Of a stretch of 64,000 nucleotides of DNA, positions 9,545 through 17,590 are shown piece after piece (the first letter of the stretch is position 1; each line of letters opens with the position of its first letter). The notes beneath the pieces are model-generated. The model did not search any database. It had not been told where the DNA came from and was given only the letters and a program-made list of their open reading frames with translations. The position numbers and the translations under genes are program-made. The stretch is from the NCBI RefSeq assembly GCF_003722315.1, contig NZ_CP033580.1:2074501-2138500 (forward strand), given 5' to 3'. This stretch comes from Thermoanaerobacter ethanolicus JW 200. Its GTDB lineage: Bacteria > Bacillota > Thermoanaerobacteria > Thermoanaerobacterales > Thermoanaerobacteraceae.

Positions 9545-9690
9545 TAGAAATACAATTTAGTATGTGCAGGAGGTGGTAAGTATGGTATTAAGGAGTGGTT
9601 TTCTCCCTTAATCGTACTTCCCATCTCTGCACTTCCCAAAAAATACATTGAAAAAGGAGAGGTGAGAAGTCCGCCTCTCCTTTTTTCATT
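9545..9690 (+). ncRNA. Candidate small structured RNA or leader-peptide transcript
   Basis: Downstream of the CtsR-type promoter is a transcript-sized unit of about 145 nt. A long imperfect hairpin (9564-9632) is closed by GTGCAG/CTGCAC and continues through AGGTGG/CCATCT and ATTAAGG/CCTTAAT pairings. It contains a GGAGG site and a 9-codon ORF (ATG 9582 to TAA 9611, MVLRSGFLP). An intrinsic terminator follows: AAAAAGGAGAGG (9651-9662), loop, then CCTCTCC plus six T (9674-9686). I recognise no known RNA family, so it could be a regulatory RNA, an attenuated leader of a lost gene, or a relic. Confidence 0.45.
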
Positions 9691-9946
9691 TTTTAAAAAA
9701 TTCTATAATGGTGGGTAATAACACCCTATTTAAAAAAATAGAGCACTTGTTCTAAATACCTGTTATATTATAATTGTTCAAATACTAAAAACACTCAAAA
9801 GGCCAGAATAAGTGCATAACAATTATATCACAAAACTTTTAAAAGCTGAAGATATAATCAAAATGTCATAACAAAAGTTAAAGTATCAAAGAGGGAGGCA
9901 TATGGATATAGGAATTTTGAACGATTTAGAAAGAGGATACCTTATT
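9691..9946. other. AT-rich spacer with a truncated ORF start
   Basis: This stretch holds no complete gene. At its right end GGGAGG precedes ATG 9902 and a 24-codon ORF (MDIGILNDLERGYLIV...) that runs directly into the dispersed repeat and stops. It looks like the first codons of a disrupted gene that I cannot identify. The rest shows no coding pattern. Confidence 0.4.
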
Positions 9947-10128
9947 GTGTGTAAAAAGGGTAACAAGGGAATATAAAAGCAAATACTGGATAGCCTCTGT
10001 ATCAAATGAGGTCTAGAGTATAATGAAGTTATTTACATTTAATGTAAAATTGCTAATAATTACATTATGTTCTGATCTAAAAAGCAAGGGCAGGCATTCA
10101 GAAAACACCTACCCCACCTCTTGACAAA
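9947..10128. repeat. Dispersed repeat, copy 1
   Basis: About 180 bp that recur with roughly 90% identity by eye at 14817-15003, and in a shorter, more diverged form at 35068-35206. Shared landmarks are GCAAATACTGGATAGCCTC, AAGTTATTTACATTTAATGTA, TTCTGATCTAAAAA, and the terminal GGGCAGGCATTCAGAAAA..CCTACCCC, which can form a small stem-loop, followed by TTGACAAA. There is no ORF, so it is a candidate miniature element or end of a lost insertion sequence. Confidence 0.7.
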
Positions 10129-10347
10129 GAATTTTGATGGTGTAAAGAGAGAAAGTGTCTACAAAATGTCAAAGGAACAAAGAAAATATAATAAAATATA
10201 ATGAAAAATACAAACAAAAAAGACTCAGGAGATAAAGAGAACAGAGAAGCTGTAAGAGAAGTCAGCAGAAACTTGTGCCACAATTGCGAAAATGTCACTA
10301 TATCTCATTATTTGCCGTAAAGTTGCACTACATATACTGCCAAATAC

Positions 10348-10389
10348 AAAAGGTGCACGTCTGCGAAAATAAGCAGAGGTGCGCCTTTT
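10348..10389. terminator. Strong hairpin in a gene-free stretch, possible terminator
   Basis: AAAAGGTGCACGTCTGC (10348-10364) pairs with GCAGAGGTGCGCCTTTT (10373-10389) at 16 of 17 positions, including one G-T pair. It lies downstream of the epimerase gene end (10482, minus strand) and could terminate it. The flanks are T-rich on both strands but not an ideal U-tract. The remainder of 10129-10481 shows no convincing gene. Confidence 0.45.
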
Positions 10390-10481
10390 GATTCGGATTT
10401 TTGATTTAAACATAGCGAAAATGAAAAAATCCGTACCACTTTAACTGATTTATACGTACTACTTTCAACTCTTTGATTTTT

Positions 10482-11516
10482 TCATTCTTTTGGTATTATT
10501 TCTGATATTTTTTGTTCAAATTTTCCTCTGAATATTTCTTCTTTCATCATTAAGTGTGAATCTAAATCATGAAAATTAAACGCACCTGTTCCAAGTGCAA
10601 AATGCACACTTTGATTTATTCCAACACTTGACTCCGACATGCAACCTATCATAAGCTGTAAATTTGCAGCTTTAGCCATCTCAACAATTGCTAAAGCATC
10701 TGAAATACCCGACTTCATAAGTTTTATATTTATGTAGTCTACTGCTTCTTCTTTTATAAGCCTAAGTACATCACATTTAGTACGTGCACTTTCATCTGCT
10801 GCTACAGGAAATGGAGAATTAAACCTAACAAATTTTAAGCCATCTATATCATTTGCTAGAACAGGTTGTTCAAATACTGATACGTCAATTCCCATATTAT
10901 ATACCTTTTTAATAAATTCAACTGCTTGCTTATGAGTATATCCCATATTTGCATCAACAATATATTTTGCTCCTTTTGTTACCTCAAAAATTGATTCCAT
11001 AACTTCAATATCTTCTGCTAAGTTTTCACCAACCTTGATTTTTATAACCCTAAAGCCCTTATTATATATAGATTTTGCTTCCTCTATACGATTCTTAAAA
11101 CTATCTATTCCTACTGTTTTATCCGTTTCAATTTTATCCTTTGCACCACCTAATATCTGATAAACAGGAATTCCTATTTCTTCTGAAAAAGCATCAAGCA
11201 CTGCATATTGAACAGCTGCCTTTAAACTTGGAGTTGCAAACATCTTATCCGTAATATCAAAAATTTTTCTATAGTTTTTCACGTCTATTCCTGTGATTGT
11301 TTCCTTTACAAAATTTTCAAATTGTAATAAAGCTTCTACTCTTTCTCCATTAACTCTAAATGAAGGCGATGCTTCTCCATACCCTTTTGCACCACTATCA
11401 AGGGTTACTTCTACCTCAATGTTTGTTGCCTCTGATGAAATGCTCCCAACGATATGAAATGGTTTATAGAAATTGTACCTTTTAAGTGTAAATTTTATAT
11501 CCACTATTTTTCCCAT
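10482..11516 (-). CDS. Enolase-superfamily dipeptide epimerase (L-Ala-D/L-Glu epimerase type)
   Basis: This 344-residue enolase-superfamily protein (MLE subgroup) has an N-terminal capping domain and a C-terminal barrel. The first catalytic lysine is in VIKIKVGEN. Metal ligands are in IVDANMGY, VFEQPV and VAADES, the second lysine in NIKLMKSG, and the substrate-recognition DLDSH loop near the C-terminus is typical of dipeptide epimerases. These enzymes interconvert L-Ala-L-Glu and L-Ala-D-Glu from murein peptides. The gene lies 5 nt after a transglutaminase-like gene, supporting a muropeptide-catabolism role. Exact dipeptide specificity is not determinable. Confidence 0.85.
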   Translation of the reverse strand: MGKIVDIKFTLKRYNFYKPFHIVGSISSEATNIEVEVTLDSGAKGYGEASPSFRVNGERVEALLQFENFVKETITGIDVKNYRKIFDITDKMFATPSLKAAVQYAVLDAFSEEIGIPVYQILGGAKDKIETDKTVGIDSFKNRIEEAKSIYNKGFRVIKIKVGENLAEDIEVMESIFEVTKGAKYIVDANMGYTHKQAVEFIKKVYNMGIDVSVFEQPVLANDIDGLKFVRFNSPFPVAADESARTKCDVLRLIKEEAVDYINIKLMKSGISDALAIVEMAKAANLQLMIGCMSESSVGINQSVHFALGTGAFNFHDLDSHLMMKEEIFRGKFEQKISEIIPKE

Positions 11517-11521
11517 TTTCT

Positions 11522-12850
11522 CTACCTCCGTATTTCTTTAAAATCTAATACTTGAATCTCATATTTAAAATCATAAATATTTTTATACTCTGTTTCTGCT
11601 TCACCAACCTGATTATCATAAGGATCATTACGCCAGAATACTTTCTTAGGTGCAAAGTTTTTCATAAAATCAGAATTTGCCACCATTCTAAATGCATCAA
11701 GATTACCAAAATAGAATTCTCTTAATTCTTGATTGTTTTTATAGCGCCCACCAAAAGATAGGTCGGCAGGAAGCCATCCATAAGGTGGTATAAAGAATAA
11801 TGCCCAATCATGCGGTGACGCTAGGAATGGGGTTATATACCAGCCTGATTGCCATCTGGCAGGAATACCTACAATCCTGCAAAGGGTTATAAAGAGGAGC
11901 GCCTGAAATCCACAGTCTCCTTTTAAATTACATGCAACAAACTCAGGAATATTTTCATATAATGCATAAGGATGTACATAAGAGTAGTTAACATTTAAGG
12001 TTATCCAATCATATATCTTCTTTGCTTTTAGATAGGGGTTTTTCTCATCTCCTACTATTTCTTTAGCAAGTTTCTTTAAATATGGTGTAAAAATTATATG
12101 AGGCGGCTCCTCTGATAAAAAGTCATAATTATTTATTTCTTCGGTATTTGCTGGAACAACTGTGTTTACCCATTCTTTTATAACATATTCGAATTCTACA
12201 AAATATTCATTTTCTTTTTTACCTTCAAAATAGATTGTTCTTTGAGGGATATCGGAAGATGCTAAAAAATACTTTTCATGACTTGCTGAAACAAGTTTTA
12301 CATCTTTCTGCTGAAATTCTTCTTTTGGAAATGGTAACCAAACTTTCACTTTCTCTTCCTCGATGTCTTCTACAATTTTTAGAGAAATTTTAGCACGAAC
12401 CTTATATTCTTTCGGCTTATCACCATTCAGAAGTTCTCGTAACCTATTGTCATTAAGATTTCGTGACTCTTCTCTACTTTTGTCTTTTTTCATCCTTTTC
12501 TGGTAATCCGGAATCGCATAAGTAATATTCTGAACAAATCTTTCCTCATACATTCTTTTTCCATCAACCATAATGTAATCCAAAAATCCTTTATCAAGTA
12601 AAGTATAAAATTCTTCATTTGTAAAATTATTTATAAGCTCTCTTGCTTTGTTAATAGCTGTCTCCTCATTATAAGGATAATTCTTTAAAAGTCTTTTTAC
12701 TCGCTCCTTTTCAAAAATTAATCTCATTCTAAGCTCATTTGGAAGTCTTCTTTCAAGCCATCTTTCAATGAGATGATTTGCTTGGTCAAAATTTCCTAAA
12801 TATTCTTCACGAACAATTTCCTCTGGAAGCTTAACATTCATAAATTCCAC
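11522..12850 (-). CDS. Transglutaminase-like cysteine peptidase domain protein
   Basis: This 442-residue protein has an uncharacterised N-terminal half and a C-terminal transglutaminase-like fold (about residues 255-375). The probable triad is Cys in LKGDCGFQALLF, His in SPHDWALFF and Asp in LPADLSFGG. No signal peptide is visible, so it is probably cytoplasmic. Tandem arrangement with the dipeptide epimerase suggests cleavage of imported murein peptides. Function is inferred from this context. GTG 12850 follows GGGGG by 9 nt; an in-frame ATG is 9 nt downstream. Confidence 0.75.
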   Translation of the reverse strand: MEFMNVKLPEEIVREEYLGNFDQANHLIERWLERRLPNELRMRLIFEKERVKRLLKNYPYNEETAINKARELINNFTNEEFYTLLDKGFLDYIMVDGKRMYEERFVQNITYAIPDYQKRMKKDKSREESRNLNDNRLRELLNGDKPKEYKVRAKISLKIVEDIEEEKVKVWLPFPKEEFQQKDVKLVSASHEKYFLASSDIPQRTIYFEGKKENEYFVEFEYVIKEWVNTVVPANTEEINNYDFLSEEPPHIIFTPYLKKLAKEIVGDEKNPYLKAKKIYDWITLNVNYSYVHPYALYENIPEFVACNLKGDCGFQALLFITLCRIVGIPARWQSGWYITPFLASPHDWALFFIPPYGWLPADLSFGGRYKNNQELREFYFGNLDAFRMVANSDFMKNFAPKKVFWRNDPYDNQVGEAETEYKNIYDFKYEIQVLDFKEIRR

Positions 12851-12879
12851 GTTCTTTTTCCCCCTTTTTTATTTTAACA

Positions 12880-13260
12880 TTTCGGTTTTTGCAGAACCCC
12901 AAAACCCTCATAAATTCAGGAGTTCTGCTATATATTTTCAAAGGAATTCCCACGCTTTTGTAGAATTCCTATATATGACAAACACAAAAACGAAACGGAG
13001 GAAATCCTATGAAAAACAAAGCTAAACAATTATCTCTTGATATTGTTACTAATGGCTTGGGTGTTTAAAGCCTACCAGCTTTTATGATAATGATTCTTTT
13101 GATATTGAAAATGCTAATTCTGCTGCTGAATATAAAGCCCCCCTCAGCCTGGCATTGACTCTAATGGTATCTCTACTTGCCCCCGTGACCCTTCCCTTAA
13201 GATGGTTTACGACGTTATAACATGGAAAAATGGCAGAGCTTCTCTCATCAGCATTCTTCT
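12880..13260 (+). pseudogene. Degenerate N-terminal fragment of an unidentified transposase
   Basis: ATG 13009, preceded by CGGAGGAAATCCT, opens MKNKAKQLSLDIVTNGLGV and then hits TAA at 13066. Coding resemblance continues through two frame changes: FYDNDSFDIENANSAAEYKAP, then QPGIDSNGISTCPRDPSLKMV and VITWKNGRAS. It breaks off where the next gene begins. Upstream lie two inverted repeats, GCAGAAC/GTTCTGC (12880-12917) and GGAATTC/GAATTCC near 12954-12980, plausible left-end structures of an insertion sequence. Proline/aspartate-rich transposase N-termini look like this, but I cannot name the family. Confidence 0.5.
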
Positions 13261-13265
13261 ACACT

Positions 13266-14135
13266 TTACAACTTCCTGCTATTGAAAAATCCAGTGTAAA
13301 TGTCCATTTCAATTTCCTGATTGTAAGAGGGAAAACTGCTTTCTTCCTTCACATAAATTCTGGTGCCGTTTATCTTCATCAATACTTTAGAACCTCTGCG
13401 AGTAATTCCAGCTGAAAGGCCATCAATTAATCTGAAAAATCTGTACATTGGCAATAGAACCTCAGGGAAGTCGGACGGCAGTTCGTTTTCAAGATGATGA
13501 TGATACTTTATCAAATAATACACCTTATCGTCTATATTATATAACGCCTTGCTTAAATCAGCGCTTCGAAATGCATGAAAATAACCCTTTTCAAACACTT
13601 CTTTCGGATTTACTATATCTCCTATCTTCAACTCCGGCTGTACTTTCCCAATATCATGCAGAATAGCTGCCTCTACAAGTGCATTCTTATCCATCCCCGG
13701 CAATTCCATCAGACCTTGTCTAAAAGCATCTGCAATTAATTTAAGCATGTTTACGACGTGCCTGAAACCACCATTTCTGATTACACCGGTTATCTTCACC
13801 ATGCCTGTACTTTCGTCGTACTCATCCATATACTCTGGAACAGATTTCAGCCGTGCCTCTATACGCTGGTCAGGAAGCATGATCGAAAATGCCGTTTCCA
13901 CTTCATTTTGACTACTTCTCAATTTTTGCATCATATTGTATTCCGCTGCTTCATCTCCCATGAGAAACCATTTTAGTACTACGTTATAGTCAATGTAGCC
14001 CTTTGCGCCGTTTTCTTTTTCTACGATAACCACACCTTCTTTACTTTCAAGCATTACTCTTGCAACTTCTCTTAAATCGGCATCCTGTGAAACTACAGGT
14101 AAATTAATATATCGGCCTATAGTCATATTTTCCAT
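13266..14135 (-). CDS. CBS-domain plus HD-domain (probable phosphohydrolase) protein
   Basis: The 289-residue protein starts at ATG 14135 behind GAGGGGTG. Residues 1-55 resemble half of a CBS pair (TIGRYINLPVVSQDADLREVARVMLESKEGVVIVEKENG-type). An HD domain begins near residue 130, with the metal-binding H in GFRHVVNM, AAILHDIGK (HD dyad) and further His in YHAF..., YLIKYHHH. HD proteins hydrolyse phosphate esters, often nucleotide second messengers; the substrate is unknown. A single CBS-like motif suggests ligand sensing after dimerisation. It stands alone next to relic DNA. Confidence 0.7.
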   Translation of the reverse strand: MENMTIGRYINLPVVSQDADLREVARVMLESKEGVVIVEKENGAKGYIDYNVVLKWFLMGDEAAEYNMMQKLRSSQNEVETAFSIMLPDQRIEARLKSVPEYMDEYDESTGMVKITGVIRNGGFRHVVNMLKLIADAFRQGLMELPGMDKNALVEAAILHDIGKVQPELKIGDIVNPKEVFEKGYFHAFRSADLSKALYNIDDKVYYLIKYHHHLENELPSDFPEVLLPMYRFFRLIDGLSAGITRRGSKVLMKINGTRIYVKEESSFPSYNQEIEMDIYTGFFNSRKL

Positions 14136-14816
14136 CAAATTACACCCCTCTAATCTTTTTGTTTGTTCAGATTCTATAGAAAACAAGCCTGTTCGTGCCT
14201 ACTGCTTCCGGCAGTAATATGAGAAATCCCTTACCTCCATATCTCGCAAAAACTATCTCCCAAAAACAAAATTGTTTGTAAAATATACAAAAAATATGGT
14301 CCCTCAGATAAAACCTATTTACTTATTGCACTAAAAGCATAAAAAGCGAAAAAAGCTTAACCAGGCGTGTTTCAAGCGCACAAAAAATGTTCATTAAGTA
14401 TATGATAATTTTTATCATTATATACACTAAATGTACAGTTATTGAGCACGTTGATAATTTGAAAAACATGCTTTTCAATGCTTAATGTGCTTTTCGTGCA
14501 AAAAAATTATATAAAAAAGTAAAAAAAGTAAAAAGGAAATAATATTTATGTCCACATAGCCCTATCACCAGACAAGTATTCATCTTAGGTTAGTTTTTAG
14601 CTTGTATGTATGATAATTTTTATTGTAGATGACTCAACCTTTTTATCTGTTAAATTCATACAATGTATATAGATCTAACCTTGTATTTTTGTTTATAATA
14701 CCCGCTTTCTAAACTTTTTTGCTTTTTTGATATTATTAAGCTTCTTATTCTTACATTCGCCTTTATTATACCATATCAGAATGTTTTGCAATATAGCAAT
14801 AAAAAAATATACCCAC
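14136..14816. other. Gene-free stretch with palindromic operator-like sites
   Basis: No gene is visible over about 680 bp. TACTGC-TTCCG-GCAGTA forms a small hairpin near 14200. TGATAATTTTTATCA at 14403-14417 is a perfect 6-3-6 palindrome inside a larger imperfect AT-rich inverted repeat, and a related TGATAATTTTTAT occurs at 14611-14623. They resemble operator sites (loosely Fur-like), but no adjacent target gene makes that assignment compelling. The CBS-HD promoter probably lies near the left end. Confidence 0.4.
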
Positions 14817-15003
14817 ATGTGTAAATAAGAGTAGCAAGGCAATATAAAAGCAAATACTGGATAGCCTCTGTATCAAATGAGGGCTAGAGTATAATGAAGT
14901 TATTTACATTTAATGTATAAAGTTGCTAATAATGACATTATGTTCTGATCTAAAAAGTAAGGGCAGGCATTCAGAAAATACCTACCCCAACTCTTGACAA
15001 AAA
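14817..15003. repeat. Dispersed repeat, copy 2
   Basis: Near-identical to copy 1 at 9947-10128 over its entire length, including GCAAATACTGGATAGCCTC, the TTTAATGTA inverted segment and the GGGCAGG...CCTACCCC end followed by CTCTTGACAAA. It abuts the 3' end of the GntP gene. Sequence flanking copies 1 and 2 is unrelated, which supports a mobile or recombinogenic origin. Confidence 0.7.
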
Positions 15004-15053
15004 ACCTATAAAAACTTCAACACCAAAGATTTTGGGTGCTTTATTGTGACATA

Positions 15054-16397
15054 TTAAATTAAGAATAACGACAAAATGAAAACTGTGATTATTGTTACTA
15101 TTCCCATTATTAGGGTTGCAACAGTTTGAGTCTTGTATGCAGTTTTAACATCTATCCCACCAAACTGAGAAACAACCCAAAAATAACTATCGTTTGCATG
15201 GCTAACGGTCATAGCACCTGCACCTATTGCCGCAACCACAAGGGCCTTTGCAATATCTGAAGTAAATCCTAAAGATGGTAGTAGCGGAAGCATTAATGCT
15301 GATGTCGTTATAAGGGAAACGGTCGAAGAACCTTGTGCAGTTTTAATTGCTGCTGCAATAATGAATGGCAAAAACATACCAAGATTTAATCCCGACAAAG
15401 TTTGTCCGAGATAATCACCTACTCCTATTTCTTTAATGACATTACCTAATGAACCACCTGCTCCAGTTATAATTAATATTGTTGCAGAATCCTTTATTGC
15501 TTCGACAATCCAGGAATTTAATGTTTCAGAACTTAAATTTGGTAAAAGCAAAAATGCAAAGAACATACCTATTAAAAGTGCATTTACAGGTGTTCCTAAA
15601 AATACAAATAGTTTATCAAAAAAGCCCTCTCCAAATGGTTCACCTGGGAACTTTGCGATTGAGCCAAGTGCCATTAAAATTATGGGAACAACAATTGGGG
15701 CAAATGATTTCCAAGCATCTGGAAGTTTGCCGTACTTTTTTAAAACTTCCTCATAGCTTATGCTTTCATCAATATTAGCTTGATATTTTGAAGCAACTTT
15801 ATTAGCAAATATATTACCTGCTATCATTGCTGGTATCGCTACCAGAAGTCCTATTAAGATAACCAGTAAAAGATTATTAAGTTGAAGATTAGAAGCAGCC
15901 GCAATTGGACCTGGAGTCGGCGGAACTAAAACGTGTGTTGCATAAAGTCCTGTTGAAAGTGCTATAGACATTGCAACAAGAGATGTTTTAGTTTTCTTTG
16001 CTAAAGCTTTGTTCAATGAAGAAAGAATTATAAATCCACTATCACAGAAAACAGGTATAGAGACAATGTAACCTATGATACTCATTGCTATTGTAGGTCG
16101 CTTTTCTCCTACAAACTTAATAATTGCCTCAGCCATTTTGATTGCAGCACCTGATTTTTCAAGAATGGTTCCTATGATAACACCAGCTATTATTACTATT
16201 CCTATGCTTGTGAGGGTGTTGCCAAAGCCTTGAGTAATTATCCCTGCAATTTTATCGGATGGCATAAATGCTGCAAAAGCTAAAAAATATGATGCGAAAA
16301 TAAGGGCTAAGAATGGATGAAGTTTAAATTTTGCTGTTGCAATTACGATAAAAAGTATAGTCAAGAATAGAATAAAAACTAAATATGGACCTGACAT
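15054..16397 (-). CDS. GntP family gluconate/glycerate-type permease
   Basis: This 447-residue polytopic membrane protein has about 12-14 hydrophobic segments and GntP-family landmarks: PVFCDSGFIILSSL, HVLVPPTPGPIAAA and AAIGAGAMTVSHANDSYFWVV. The GntP family imports gluconate and related sugar acids with protons. Adjacent glycerate kinase makes glycerate or a related hydroxyacid a plausible substrate, but this is context inference. The gene follows glycerate kinase by 20 nt in the same operon. A weak CACC/GGTG hairpin lies just after the stop. Confidence 0.88.
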   Translation of the reverse strand: MSGPYLVFILFLTILFIVIATAKFKLHPFLALIFASYFLAFAAFMPSDKIAGIITQGFGNTLTSIGIVIIAGVIIGTILEKSGAAIKMAEAIIKFVGEKRPTIAMSIIGYIVSIPVFCDSGFIILSSLNKALAKKTKTSLVAMSIALSTGLYATHVLVPPTPGPIAAASNLQLNNLLLVILIGLLVAIPAMIAGNIFANKVASKYQANIDESISYEEVLKKYGKLPDAWKSFAPIVVPIILMALGSIAKFPGEPFGEGFFDKLFVFLGTPVNALLIGMFFAFLLLPNLSSETLNSWIVEAIKDSATILIITGAGGSLGNVIKEIGVGDYLGQTLSGLNLGMFLPFIIAAAIKTAQGSSTVSLITTSALMLPLLPSLGFTSDIAKALVVAAIGAGAMTVSHANDSYFWVVSQFGGIDVKTAYKTQTVATLIMGIVTIITVFILSLFLI

Positions 16398-16417
16398 TAA
16401 AACCCCTCCTTTATTTT

Positions 16418-17551
16418 TTAAGCCTTTATGGCTTTGATTAACCTAAAAATTCTCTCAGCAGATTTTTCTAACAATGTTGGTGCGTTTTTTACGGCATCTT
16501 CAAGGGACATTGGCTTTTCCATAGTTGAAAAAACGCTGCTAACTCCAATCTCATAAAGTTTTTCTATATCTTCAACCGTTCCTGCTATTACAATAAGCGG
16601 TTTATTATGCTTTTTGCACAATTTAGCTATTCCTGAAATTGTTTTCCCAAATGCTGTTTGAAAATCTATTTTCCCTTCACCGGAAATTACTATATCAGCT
16701 TCTTTTATTTTTTCTTCAAGTTTTAATGTTTCAGTTATTATTTCTATACCACTTTTTAACTGCGCATTTAAAAATGCCATAAGTCCTGCGCCTAAGCCAC
16801 CTGCAGCTCCTGAGCCTGGAACATCTATTATTTTTTTATTAAAATACTTTTCTAAAAGTTTACCATAATGTTCAAGGTTTTTATCTAAAACTTCTACCAT
16901 CTCCTTTGTAGCACCCTTTTGGGGACCGTAAACTCTTGATGCGCCATTTTCTCCAATTAAAGGATTTGCTACGTCGCAGGCTACGATAAACTCACATTCC
17001 TTTAGTCTATCATCAAGGTTTGAAGTATCTATTGAGTAAATTTTTGAAAGTTCCCCACCTCCAAGACCTATTTCTATGCCATCTTTATCATAAAATTTAA
17101 CTCCTAACGCTGATGCCATGCCAGCACCACCATCGTTTGTTGCACTTCCACCTATTGCTATAATGAATTTTCTGCAACCTCTATCTAAAGCATCTTTTAT
17201 AAGCTGACCGGTTCCATACGTTGTTGTAATCATGGGGTTTCTCTCATAATCCTTCAAAAGATAAAGTCCTGAGGCAGCAGCCATTTCTATAACTGCTGTT
17301 TTGCCATCACCTAATATTCCATAAAAACTTTCAATATCTCTAAATAAAGGATCTTTTACATTTGTTTTTATTATTTTCCCTCCAGTTGCATCAACTAATG
17401 ATTCAACAGTTCCTTCGCCACCATCTGCCATAGGGACTTTCTCGATAACGGCTTTTGGGAAAACCTTTAAAATTCCTTTTTCTATGCTATCTGCAACCTC
17501 AAATGCAGATAAACTTCCTCTAAACTTATCGGGAGCTATAAGAATTTTCAT
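16418..17551 (-). CDS. glxK: Glycerate kinase (GlxK/GarK family)
   Basis: The 377-residue protein matches type I glycerate kinases: MKILIAPDKFRGSLSAFEVA at the N-terminus, PMADGGEGTVESLVDATGG, the glycine-rich AIGGSATNDGGAGMASALG, PGSGAAGGLGAGL and the SGEGKIDFQT motif. It phosphorylates glycerate with ATP, giving 2- or 3-phosphoglycerate for glycolysis. The region specificity cannot be read from sequence. It is 40 nt downstream of the HgdC-like gene and 20 nt upstream of the GntP permease, suggesting uptake and phosphorylation of glycerate as one unit. Confidence 0.93.
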   Translation of the reverse strand: MKILIAPDKFRGSLSAFEVADSIEKGILKVFPKAVIEKVPMADGGEGTVESLVDATGGKIIKTNVKDPLFRDIESFYGILGDGKTAVIEMAAASGLYLLKDYERNPMITTTYGTGQLIKDALDRGCRKFIIAIGGSATNDGGAGMASALGVKFYDKDGIEIGLGGGELSKIYSIDTSNLDDRLKECEFIVACDVANPLIGENGASRVYGPQKGATKEMVEVLDKNLEHYGKLLEKYFNKKIIDVPGSGAAGGLGAGLMAFLNAQLKSGIEIITETLKLEEKIKEADIVISGEGKIDFQTAFGKTISGIAKLCKKHNKPLIVIAGTVEDIEKLYEIGVSSVFSTMEKPMSLEDAVKNAPTLLEKSAERIFRLIKAIKA

Positions 17552-17590
17552 AACATCACCACCATTTTATTTTTATCATAAAAAGTAACT

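Noticed and set aside
10098-10413. Two overlapping minus-strand open frames of 60-66 codons
   Set aside because: They cross the dispersed repeat and a hairpin, show low-complexity F/I/L/S composition and have no ribosome binding sites.
14403-14417. Fur box
   Set aside because: TGATAATTTTTATCA is palindromic and Fur-like, but there is no adjacent iron gene and the base composition makes such palindromes likely.
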